Assembly (NCBI GenBank): GCA_043809645.1
Contig: JBDROX010000038.1
Span: forward strand, 1-11,311
Reading direction: 5' to 3'
DNA length: 11,311 nt
Source of the DNA: JBDROX01 sp043809645
GTDB lineage: Bacteria > Patescibacteriota > Patescibacteriia > Magasanikbacterales > UBA922
Part shown: positions 5,918 through 11,311 of the stretch, piece by piece
Layout of the letters: every line of letters begins with the position of its first letter
Position numbering within the stretch: the first letter of the stretch is position 1
Notes under the pieces: generated by a model
Told to the model about the DNA's origin: nothing
What the model saw: only the letters and a program-made list of their open reading frames with translations
Database searches by the model: none
Position numbers and translations under genes: made by a program

Positions 5918-5987
5918 ATCTTTTGAGACCCACGCATTGGGTATTATAAATAGAAAAATAATACCAAATGCGTAGGCTTCGAAAGAT
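5918..5987 (+). repeat. Long hairpin in the antiporter 5' leader
   Basis: Arms 5918-5947 and 5958-5987 form a 30-bp stem around a 10-nt A-rich loop. As RNA, 25 positions are Watson-Crick, two are G-U wobbles and three are mismatches. The 16-bp loop-proximal part has one mismatch. It lies between the predicted transcription start (about 5882) and the antiporter start, so it would be in the mRNA leader. It could be a regulatory leader, a protein-binding hairpin or a miniature inverted-repeat insertion. No known riboswitch consensus was recognised. Confidence 0.7.
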
Positions 5988-5988
5988 C

Positions 5989-6008
5989 CCTGCCTGCCGG
6001 CAGGCAGG
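5989..6008. repeat. Perfect 20-bp palindrome CCTGCCTGCCGGCAGGCAGG
   Basis: The 20 bp are a perfect self-complementary palindrome directly after the long leader hairpin. The same motif recurs between genes in many Patescibacteria sequences, according to my general familiarity. It is followed by TTCATTTCGCTCAGGAT, another fragment typical of dispersed repeats. Confidence 0.85.
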
Positions 6009-6037
6009 CTTCATTTCGCTCAGGATAAATTCATTTT

Positions 6038-7390
6038 ATGAACAAACTCAAGACATTGGTCCTTCTGACTATAGAAGTGATCGCATTCTCTGCTGGACTT
6101 TACTACCTACGTGAAGCTCTCATGCACTCTCATCATCATGAGATCAATACCATCATGCCAATGTTGATTGATATTGCATTCCTTGCAATCTTTGCTTCAT
6201 TTGGTGGAAGACTTGCAAGAGTATTTGGTATTGCGCCAATGGCAGGAAAGATCATTATGGGTATTATTGCTGGTCCAGCGCTTATCGGTGTCTTATTGCC
6301 AGATGCTACTGGCGTAGAGCTTGCTAGGCTTGCTGGTGTACTATTTATTCTATTTGAGGCCGGTCTCCACTTTGATATGGAGCTTTTGAAGAAGAATATT
6401 GGTATTGCTACACTTGTTGCCGTTGGTGGTGTTGCTGTTCCACTCGTATCTTTTGCGCTACTTGGTCACTATGTAATTGGTTTGGAGTGGCTACCTGCAA
6501 TATTCCTCGGTGGCGTGTTCACTGCAACATCTGTTGGTCTTTCTGTAGAGGCTTTGAAAGCTGCTGGAAAGCTTGAGACAAATATGGGAAACCGTATTGT
6601 TGGTGCAGCTGTGATTGATGATATTCTTGGAGTACTTGTACTTACAGTACTTGCAAAGCTCGCTGCAGCAAAGAATGTAGTAGAGGGCGCTACTGGTGGA
6701 CACGGGGAAGTAGCTGCAGGACTCGATCCGATGACACTTGTGTGGCTTGGTGTTGCCGTCATTGTATTCCTAGGTGGGACATACCTCATGTGGAGTGTCG
6801 GTGTTGCAGATAAGATTGCAAAATATCTTGATAAACACTATTTGAAGCAAACTACAGGAGTATATACTCGATTTTTCTTTGGCGCTCTCATTCTTGCTGG
6901 TGCTCTTGCAGCTGTGGTTGGACTCGAGCCAGTACTAGGTGCATTTGGAATCGGTGTTGTACTCTCGAAGGTTGATAATAAGATCAAGCATGAAGCCTGG
7001 GAGAAGATTGAAGGCTATATTCATATCTTTGTCGGGGGATTCCTTGTTTCGATTGGTACTATGCTTTCTCGCGAGGCGATTACTAATCCAAAGGCATGGA
7101 TGTGGGCAATTGGATTCACTATTCTTGCATTCTTTGGTAAATATGTTGTGAAGTATTTCTTCAAAGATAAAAAAGAAGGAAAGCAGGTTGCTCTCGCAAT
7201 GGCTATTCGTGGAGAAGTCGGACTTGTATTTGTTGCTGTTGCTATTACAAGTAAGGTGCTTGATGATACAATGGCCGCCGCAGCCCTCCTCGCAGTTATT
7301 CTCGTCACTGTACTCGGTGCTATTCTCTTTGAAAAGGCTGTTATGAAGGAGACTGGAAAGAAACCAGAACAAATAGGAGAAGGAATGTAA
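6038..7390 (+). CDS. CPA2-family Na+(K+)/H+ antiporter
   Basis: This encodes 450 residues with about 12 hydrophobic segments, a cation/proton antiporter of the CPA2 (Pfam Na_H_Exchanger) class. Family features are the early PMAGKIIMGIIAGP (67-80) and LFEAGLHFD (105-113), plus the paired aspartates in AAVIDDILGV (D194-D195). The late helices include FVGGFLVSIGTML and RGEVGLVF. In NapA-like transporters the DD pair carries ions and goes with electrogenic Na+/H+ exchange; that is family knowledge, while ion choice here is inferred. An extra N-terminal hydrophobic segment and a HSHHHE cluster (31-35) precede the core. A short Gly/His loop occurs near 218-225. No C-terminal TrkA domain is present, unlike KefB/KefC. 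The leader carries a long hairpin and a palindrome. It likely adjusts the gradient used by the neighbouring ATPase. Confidence 0.92.
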   Translation: MNKLKTLVLLTIEVIAFSAGLYYLREALMHSHHHEINTIMPMLIDIAFLAIFASFGGRLARVFGIAPMAGKIIMGIIAGPALIGVLLPDATGVELARLAGVLFILFEAGLHFDMELLKKNIGIATLVAVGGVAVPLVSFALLGHYVIGLEWLPAIFLGGVFTATSVGLSVEALKAAGKLETNMGNRIVGAAVIDDILGVLVLTVLAKLAAAKNVVEGATGGHGEVAAGLDPMTLVWLGVAVIVFLGGTYLMWSVGVADKIAKYLDKHYLKQTTGVYTRFFFGALILAGALAAVVGLEPVLGAFGIGVVLSKVDNKIKHEAWEKIEGYIHIFVGGFLVSIGTMLSREAITNPKAWMWAIGFTILAFFGKYVVKYFFKDKKEGKQVALAMAIRGEVGLVFVAVAITSKVLDDTMAAAALLAVILVTVLGAILFEKAVMKETGKKPEQIGEGM

Positions 7391-7397
7391 TAATTTC

Positions 7398-7432
7398 TGT
7401 CTATAGACAATAAAGTCAAAATGTTGTATAAT
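7398..7432 (+). promoter_or_regulatory. Promoter with palindromic operator candidate for the zinc-ribbon microprotein
   Basis: TAGACA (7404-7409) and a consensus TATAAT (7427-7432) are 17 nt apart. The -35 box is the right half of a perfect 12-bp palindrome, TGTCTATAGACA (7398-7409). A dyad covering the -35 is a natural place for a dimeric regulator, though a 12-bp AT-rich palindrome could be chance. Predicted transcription start is near 7439, 28 nt before the ATG. Confidence 0.65.
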
Positions 7433-7466
7433 TCTCTTACCTTTTATTCACTGTAACCATAAATTT

Positions 7467-7619
7467 ATGGCAAAATGTGATAAGTGTGGCGTTGAATTCG
7501 CCGATGGTACAGAGCATACATGTACTCCAGCTACTGAAGAAGCTCCAGCAGCAACAGAAGAAGTGGTGGCAACAGAGGCTCCTGCAGAGGAAGCTCCAGC
7601 GGCTACTCCAGAAGCTTAA
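7467..7619 (+). CDS. 50-residue zinc-ribbon-like microprotein with Ala/Glu/Pro tail
   Basis: ATG 7467 to TAA 7617-7619 encodes 50 residues. The first 19 contain CDKCG (C4, C7) and HTC (H17, C19), spaced like a small CCHC zinc-binding knuckle. The remaining ~30 residues are a low-complexity tail of Ala, Glu, Pro and Thr with the repeated unit EEAPAAT. The gene stands alone: a near-consensus promoter lies just upstream and a perfect T-tailed hairpin follows, which supports it being real despite its size. There is no SD. Zinc binding is inferred from residue spacing; partner and role are unknown. It could bind nucleic acid or a protein. The acidic, proline-rich tail is probably disordered. Confidence 0.8.
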   Translation: MAKCDKCGVEFADGTEHTCTPATEEAPAATEEVVATEAPAEEAPAATPEA

Positions 7620-7631
7620 ATATAAGCATCT

Positions 7632-7664
7632 AAAAAAATAATCCACATTGTGGATTATTTTTTT
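7632..7664 (+). terminator. Intrinsic terminator after the microprotein gene
   Basis: A perfect 15-bp inverted repeat (7632-7646 and 7650-7664) with core AATCCAC-ATT-GTGGATT has a T-run as its right end and an A-run as its left end. It should stop transcription in both directions. It separates the microprotein from the ABC exporter genes. Confidence 0.9.
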
Positions 7665-7720
7665 GTAACAAAAATGAAATTTTTACGTCTACTATGATAT
7701 AGGCTCACTATTTGTGGGTC

Positions 7721-7828
7721 ATGTTTGTAAAACACGTGACAAAAGTTTTACGTGATAAATCCAAGCCTATGCAGAAGCGTACACTTGGTGAGAGATTTTT
7801 TGATCCGGATCAAGGATCTTGCCTATGA
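7721..7828 (+). CDS. 35-residue basic reading frame overlapping the ABC exporter start
   Basis: ATG 7721 to TGA 7826-7828 encodes 35 residues, starting MFVKHVTKVLRDKSK, with many Lys and Arg and few acidic residues. Its stop overlaps the exporter start as ATGA (7825-7828), an arrangement typical of translational coupling. No convincing SD precedes it. It may be a leader peptide, a small protein, or a chance frame in the exporter leader. TATGAT at 7693-7698 could be a -10 box but lacks a good -35. Confidence 0.4.
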   Translation: MFVKHVTKVLRDKSKPMQKRTLGERFFDPDQGSCL

Positions 7829-9573
7829 AATACAAAACAAAATTGACATTTAAGATATTCTGGCAGCATGCACGCAAGTATTGGCTCGCACTGTCTACTA
7901 TTATAATCTCCATTATTATTGGAGACGTTTTTAGTATACTTGCACCACTTTATTATAAGAAGTTTTTTGATGAATTAGCTGGAAGTGGTGATCTTTCTGT
8001 TCTTTCTAGACTTTTATGGATTATTTTCGGTATCGCACTTGTCCACTGGTTTTTTATAAGAGCAGCGGCATTTGCTAATAGTTACTTTCAAACAAGCGTG
8101 ATGCGAGATCTTGCCAATTCTTGTTTTGCATACTTACACAAGCATTCCTTTAGTTTTTTTAATAATAATTTTGTTGGATCATTGGTAAAACGAGTCAATC
8201 GATTCTATAGTGCATTTGAAGGTGTGGCAGATCGTCTCACATGGGATCTCATGCCAATAATTCTCAACATTGTTCTTATTACCATTGTTCTTACTACTAG
8301 AAGTATATGGCTTGGTCTTGTTGTTGTTGTGTGGGTACTTATCTTTTGTATTACAAATTACTATTTTAGTAAGTTTAAACTGAAGTATGATGTTCAGCGC
8401 AGTGAGATGGACTCGAAGGTTACTGGAGTCCTGGCAGACACCATTACAAATCATTCGAATTTAAAACTTTTTGTTGGGTATAGTAGAGAGAAGAAAGCTT
8501 TTGCAAAATTGGTAAAAGAGTTAAATGATTTGCGTCGATATACATGGGACCTTGGTTCGATATTTGACAGTATCCAATGGTTTCTCATGCTTGTTCTAGA
8601 GATTTCTCTCATGTTTATAGCACTCAAGCTATGGAAAAATGGAATACTGACAATTGGTGATTTTGTGTTAATCCAGGCATATTTGATTCGAATATTTGAG
8701 AAGCTCTGGGGATTTGGACGTGTCATCAGACATTTCTACGAGCATCTCGCTGACGCAGAGGAAATGACAGAGATTTTTGGTACTCCGCATGATATTAGAG
8801 ATGTAAAGAAGGCCAGGGAACTCGTTGTGAAGAAAGGAAAGATTCAATTTCAGTCATTGAATTTTAACTATCACAAAACAAGAAGAGTTGTAGATAAGCT
8901 CAATCTCACTATCAAAGCAGGAGAGCGTATAGCACTAGTTGGGCCCTCTGGCGCTGGGAAATCGACTGTTGTGAAGCTGCTCCTCCGGCAGCATGATGTA
9001 ACCAGTGGAAAGATTTTTATTGATGGACAGCAGGTGTCGAAAGTCACGCAGGAGTCACTATGGAAGAATATGAGTCTCGTTCCGCAGGATCCTTTGCTAT
9101 TCCATCGGTCACTCATAGAAAATATTAGATATGGTAAGCCAGATGCAACGGATGAGGAAGTTGTGGTAGCTGCAAAGAAAGCGCATTGCCATGAATTCAT
9201 AGAACAACTTCAGGATGGATATCAGACATTTGTTGGAGAGCGGGGAATTAAGCTCTCTGGTGGAGAACGTCAACGAGTTGCCATTGCTAGAGCAATTCTT
9301 CGAAATGCTCCAATTTTGATCCTCGACGAGGCTACATCAAGTCTTGATTCTGAATCAGAACGGCTCATTCAAGAAGCTCTTGACGTTTTGATGCAAAAAA
9401 AGACAGTTATTGTTGTTGCACACAGACTCTCGACTATTATGAGTATGGATAGAATTCTTGTCATTGATGAAGGAAAGATACTCGAACAGGGGAGTCATAG
9501 TGAGCTTATCAAGAAAAAGAATGGACTCTATGCGAAGCTCTGGGATGTCCAGGTCGGAGGGTTTCTCAAATAA
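7825..9573 (+). CDS. ABC exporter half-transporter (fused membrane and ATPase domains)
   Basis: This encodes 582 residues from ATG 7825, chosen over the TTG at 7819 because AAGGA (7812-7816) is 8 nt upstream and the ATGA overlap fits. Residues about 1-320 form a six-helix type I exporter membrane domain. Residues about 338-582 are the nucleotide-binding domain: Walker A GPSGAGKST (373-381), Q-loop in VPQDPLLF (Q421), signature LSGGERQ (477-483), Walker B ILILDEA (D501, E502) and the H-loop histidine in VVAHRLST (H533). All ATPase motifs are intact. Proteins of this MsbA/LmrA-like class work as dimers and export lipids, peptides or drugs. Substrate cannot be told from sequence. No partner subunit gene is adjacent, so a homodimer is likely. 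Confidence 0.95.
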   Translation: MKYKTKLTFKIFWQHARKYWLALSTIIISIIIGDVFSILAPLYYKKFFDELAGSGDLSVLSRLLWIIFGIALVHWFFIRAAAFANSYFQTSVMRDLANSCFAYLHKHSFSFFNNNFVGSLVKRVNRFYSAFEGVADRLTWDLMPIILNIVLITIVLTTRSIWLGLVVVVWVLIFCITNYYFSKFKLKYDVQRSEMDSKVTGVLADTITNHSNLKLFVGYSREKKAFAKLVKELNDLRRYTWDLGSIFDSIQWFLMLVLEISLMFIALKLWKNGILTIGDFVLIQAYLIRIFEKLWGFGRVIRHFYEHLADAEEMTEIFGTPHDIRDVKKARELVVKKGKIQFQSLNFNYHKTRRVVDKLNLTIKAGERIALVGPSGAGKSTVVKLLLRQHDVTSGKIFIDGQQVSKVTQESLWKNMSLVPQDPLLFHRSLIENIRYGKPDATDEEVVVAAKKAHCHEFIEQLQDGYQTFVGERGIKLSGGERQRVAIARAILRNAPILILDEATSSLDSESERLIQEALDVLMQKKTVIVVAHRLSTIMSMDRILVIDEGKILEQGSHSELIKKKNGLYAKLWDVQVGGFLK

Positions 9574-9577
9574 ATTC

Positions 9578-9605
9578 TTGACGAAAAAAATGAAAAGGGT
9601 AAAAT
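9578..9605 (+). promoter_or_regulatory. Promoter for the amidotransferase-like gene
   Basis: TTGACG (9578-9583) and TAAAAT (9600-9605) are separated by 16 nt, each one base off consensus. They begin four nt after the exporter stop codon. Transcription would start near 9612, giving a very short leader of about 14 nt without SD before ATG 9626. Confidence 0.6.
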
Positions 9606-9625
9606 GAATAGAATTAAAATACTCT

Positions 9626-10384
9626 ATGTCAAAACAAAGAAAAGACCTTAATATACTCTACATGCAAATCCGCAAAGATGAGCTTACTGCAAACGAAGAA
9701 TTTGCCGGGTTCAAGCGGTTTATGAAGCTGGATGAAAGCCAATTTCATGTATGGAATGTGTTTGCACAACCAAATTTTGATTTGGAAAAACTTGAAAGTT
9801 TTGATGCTATGGTGATCGGTGGGACGAGTGACGACCCAAAGGACGTAGAATATCTGGGTGAAGAGCGATACCCATTTTTGCCGTATGCACTTCGAGTTAT
9901 AAAGAAGTGTTATGACGAATCTATCCCAGTCTGTGCATCGTGCATGGGATTTCTCCTCATTTTGCAAGCATTCGAAACCAAGATTGAGATTCGTCCGGAA
10001 TATAACGAAGGTGGCTTTGCAGAGGAATATCTGACAGAGTATGCAAAACAAGATCCTCTTTTTGCTGGTACGCCGGATACATTTACCGGGATTTCATTCC
10101 ATAGCAAGAGCGCGGCGACGTTGCCGGATGGCGCAGAACTTCTTCTCTCGTCAGACGAGTGTCCAATTACAGGCTTTACCTTTCCAGATAAGCCATTTTA
10201 TGCCTTTCAGTTCCATCCAGAGTTTGACGATGAGGATCTGATTCGCATCCTTGCTCGGTATGCAGATAGATACAAGGGTGGGGCAGAGGAGCTGGAGAAG
10301 TGTAAGCAAGAAAGACGTCCATCGACGTATTCTAATGAAATTTTGACTCGTTTTGTGGATCGGATTATTCTCGGGGAGAATTAA
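9626..10384 (+). CDS. Class I glutamine amidotransferase-like protein (GuaA-type GATase fold)
   Basis: This encodes 252 residues. The fold is suggested by a central VIGGTSDDP strand-turn (63-71), a nucleophile elbow ASCMGF with C106, and the histidine-glutamate pair in FQFHPEF (H197, E199). These are the three members of the class I GATase triad. The sequence FHSKSAATLPDGAELLLSS also matches the GMP-synthase-like amidotransferase pattern. The elbow differs from the usual GxCxGxQ: Ser precedes the Cys, and Leu replaces the Gln, so ammonia release from glutamine is not assured. Peptidase or amidase activity on a gamma-glutamyl substrate is an alternative. No synthetase domain or gene lies next to it. 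A charged helical tail (about 215-252) follows the domain. It has its own promoter and lacks an SD. Confidence 0.82.
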   Translation: MSKQRKDLNILYMQIRKDELTANEEFAGFKRFMKLDESQFHVWNVFAQPNFDLEKLESFDAMVIGGTSDDPKDVEYLGEERYPFLPYALRVIKKCYDESIPVCASCMGFLLILQAFETKIEIRPEYNEGGFAEEYLTEYAKQDPLFAGTPDTFTGISFHSKSAATLPDGAELLLSSDECPITGFTFPDKPFYAFQFHPEFDDEDLIRILARYADRYKGGAEELEKCKQERRPSTYSNEILTRFVDRIILGEN

Positions 10385-10422
10385 AAAAGAGCTAAAATTA
10401 GTACAATTAGCAATAGACACTC

Positions 10423-10451
10423 TTGACAAAAGGGTCTTTTTGTGTTATAAT
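10423..10451 (+). promoter_or_regulatory. Consensus sigma-70 promoter for a candidate noncoding RNA
   Basis: TTGACA (10423-10428) and TATAAT (10446-10451) are both perfect and exactly 17 nt apart. It is the best promoter in the window. Transcription should begin at about 10457-10458. No protein-coding start with support lies downstream until 10828. Confidence 0.92.
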
Positions 10452-10671
10452 TTTTGGTCGAACAAGTGCTTCGGCGCTTGTTGCGGCTCAAAATATAACA
10501 GTGCTTTTCCTATGCGGGCTGTGCAGGTGAAGCTCTGTGAGGCAAACAGGCTATGAGCCTGTTACCGCAAGAACGAGAGCGGTGAGGAGGCCCAAATGCC
10601 AGAGCTCTTGCCGGAACACGAGGCAATGTCGAATCGCGGCTAGAGAAGGCCTGTGAGATCTAGCAACCCAC

Positions 10672-10729
10672 CCCCAACGCTCACTGCTGACAGATTCCAC
10701 GTGGGATCTGTCAGCAGTGAGCGTTGGGG
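10672..10729 (+). repeat. Very long hairpin (27-bp stem, 4-nt loop)
   Basis: Arms 10672-10698 and 10703-10729 pair along 27 bp with a single T-G wobble, around the loop ACGT. The outer 24 bp are perfect. It lies inside the candidate noncoding RNA, before its terminator. The precision of the stem far exceeds any other dyad here. Confidence 0.95.
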
Positions 10730-10740
10730 AAAGTCAAAAG

Positions 10741-10786
10741 ACACCAGTTTACAGGGCAAAGCCTTGCGAAGACCTGGTGTTTTTTT
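10741..10786 (+). terminator. Terminator of the candidate noncoding RNA
   Basis: ACACCAG (10741-10747) pairs with CTGGTGT (10774-10780), enclosing an inner small stem (AGGGC with GCCTT). Seven T residues (10780-10786) follow, then G and five more T. The large loop is unusual for a simple terminator and suggests the stem is also the closing helix of a 3' domain. Confidence 0.7.
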
Positions 10787-10810
10787 GTTTTTGGAGATAT
10801 CGTCAAAATT

Positions 10811-10819
10811 TGATATACT
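10811..10819 (+). promoter_or_regulatory. Extended -10 promoter for the reductase gene
   Basis: TGATATACT is an extended -10 (TGn plus TATACT). A -35 is poor (TTGGAG at 10791-10796, 17-nt spacing). Transcription would start at about 10826, two nt before the ATG, which implies an essentially leaderless message. Confidence 0.55.
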
Positions 10820-10827
10820 TTCTCTAT

Positions 10828-11311
10828 ATGAAAAAATCATACATTCCAATTATCCTTGGCACGGGGAGAGAGTCAGAGAAAGTTGCAAACTATTTTTTTT
10901 GGCATTGTAAAAGAGCTTTTAGATGTTCGTGATTACATGAGACTTGTCACTATCCCTGCATGGATAGGAGATAGTGAGGAGACTGCGCCGTGGAAGGAGA
11001 AAGTAAGTAAAGCATCTGCTGCCTACATCCTCATACTCCCAGAATATAATCATAGCTTCCCAGGTGAACTCAAAATCGTGTGGGATAGTGCATGTAGCGA
11101 ATACTTTGTAAAGAAGATTGTGGTGGTAACCGTCTCAAGCGGAGGGTTTGGTGGAGTTCGCGCACTTTACTCTATGCTTCCAATATTTCAGACTTGTCAG
11201 CTCAATGTGGCAGGAAGTGTATAGGTCTCTACGGTAGCCCAAATTATAAAAAAGCCAAAAGAGAACTTGATGAAATATTAAAAGAAAAATTTGACTCTCT
11301 CCTAAAGTCTG
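10828..11311 (+). pseudogene. NADPH-dependent FMN reductase-like gene, frameshifted, runs off the window
   Basis: The family reduces FMN or quinones with NAD(P)H using a flavodoxin-like fold. From ATG 10828 the frame reads MKKSYIPIILGTGRESEKVANYFF, the phosphate-binding start of the family. It then breaks after a run of eight T (10893-10900) and stops at TGA 10930-10932. Shifting by one base continues GIVKELLDVRDY and the diagnostic LPEYNHSFPGELKIVWD, then SSGGFGGVRAL, to TAG 11222-11224. A corrected product would have about 131 residues, short for a family near 180. A third segment in the original frame (GLYGSPNYKKAKRELDEIL, from 11224) stays open to the window edge and looks like the missing C-terminal helix. 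Either two real indels have broken the gene, or the sequence has errors. Slippage at the T run is also possible. Confidence 0.8.

Larger units (their letters stand above)
10457..10786 (+). ncRNA. Candidate structured noncoding RNA, about 330 nt, unassigned
   Basis: A perfect promoter at the left and a T-tailed hairpin at the right bound about 330 nt, clearly more GC-rich than its surroundings, without a credible gene. Clear hairpins in order are: AACAAGTGC/GCGCTTGTT around a UUCG tetraloop (10461-10482); AACAGGCT/AGCCTGTT (10545-10563); ACCGC/GCGGT (10564-10583); TTGCC/GGCAA (10608-10626); GCTAGA/TCTAGC (10639-10664); and a 27-bp stem with an ACGT loop (10672-10729). The terminal ACACCAG/CTGGTGT stem (10741-10780) follows. 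Stable tetraloops and strong expression signals argue for a functional, abundant RNA. I could not match it to RNase P RNA, tmRNA, SRP RNA, 6S RNA or a known riboswitch; the conserved cores of those RNAs are absent. Confidence 0.75.

Noticed and set aside
7437..7646. Cysteine-rich minus-strand frame over the microprotein
   Set aside because: It is the complement of the low-complexity Ala/Glu tail and lies across a promoter-side leader and a terminator; no SD or promoter on that strand.
10353..10556. 67-codon plus-strand frame spanning the noncoding RNA promoter and 5' part
   Set aside because: It overlaps the amidotransferase end and a perfect promoter, has no SD, and its residue mix is not protein-like. 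The same applies to frames at 10640-10849 and 10653-10910 across the long hairpin.
10457..10786. RNase P RNA, tmRNA, SRP RNA or FMN riboswitch as identity of the candidate RNA
   Set aside because: The near-universal core motifs of each are not found, and the RNA ends in its own terminator before the flavin reductase gene, so a cis riboswitch reading is weak.
1..11311. CRISPR array, tRNA or rRNA genes
   Set aside because: No regularly spaced repeats, no cloverleaf with a GTTCRANNC arm and no conserved rRNA stretches were found by reading both strands.

Overview
The window looks like a chromosomal piece of a Candidate Phyla Radiation (Patescibacteria, probably Parcubacteria-like) bacterium. 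This is an inference. It rests on compact AT-rich genes with tiny gaps, weak or absent Shine-Dalgarno (SD) sites before most housekeeping genes, a four-helix-bundle (23S-IVP) gene inside the ATP synthase locus, short lineage-type hypothetical proteins, and intergenic palindromes such as CCTGCCTGCCGGCAGGCAGG. No rRNA, tRNA or CRISPR array was seen.

Layout. Positions 1-140 hold the end of an upstream reading frame and a GC-rich hairpin, possibly the right end of an IS200/IS605 (TnpB-type) element. Positions 191-5748 are an interrupted F1-ATPase locus: two unrecognised genes, atpG (gamma), a four-helix-bundle gene, atpD (beta), a cyclophilin-type peptidyl-prolyl isomerase lipoprotein, an antisense small-gene cassette with its own promoter, SD and terminator, then atpC (epsilon). 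Positions 5749-6037 are a dense block of dyad repeats containing a promoter and a long leader hairpin. They precede a CPA2-type Na+/H+ antiporter (6038-7390). Next comes a 50-residue zinc-ribbon-like microprotein with its own promoter, palindrome and terminator (7398-7664). A 35-codon reading frame overlaps the start of an ABC exporter half-transporter (7825-9573), which is followed by a class I glutamine-amidotransferase-like protein (9626-10384). A consensus promoter at 10423-10451 drives about 330 nt with no credible gene, many hairpins (one with a 27-bp stem) and an intrinsic terminator: a strong candidate structured noncoding RNA. The window ends in an NADPH-dependent FMN reductase-like gene disrupted by an 8-T frameshift and probably a second one.

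How it fits together. Gamma, beta and epsilon are the rotor and catalytic parts of F1; the rest of the complex lies outside the window. The antiporter downstream would couple to the same ion gradient. The most notable items are the unassigned RNA at 10457-10786, the antisense cassette inside the atp locus, the inverted repeats flanking the four-helix-bundle gene, and the structured leader before the antiporter.
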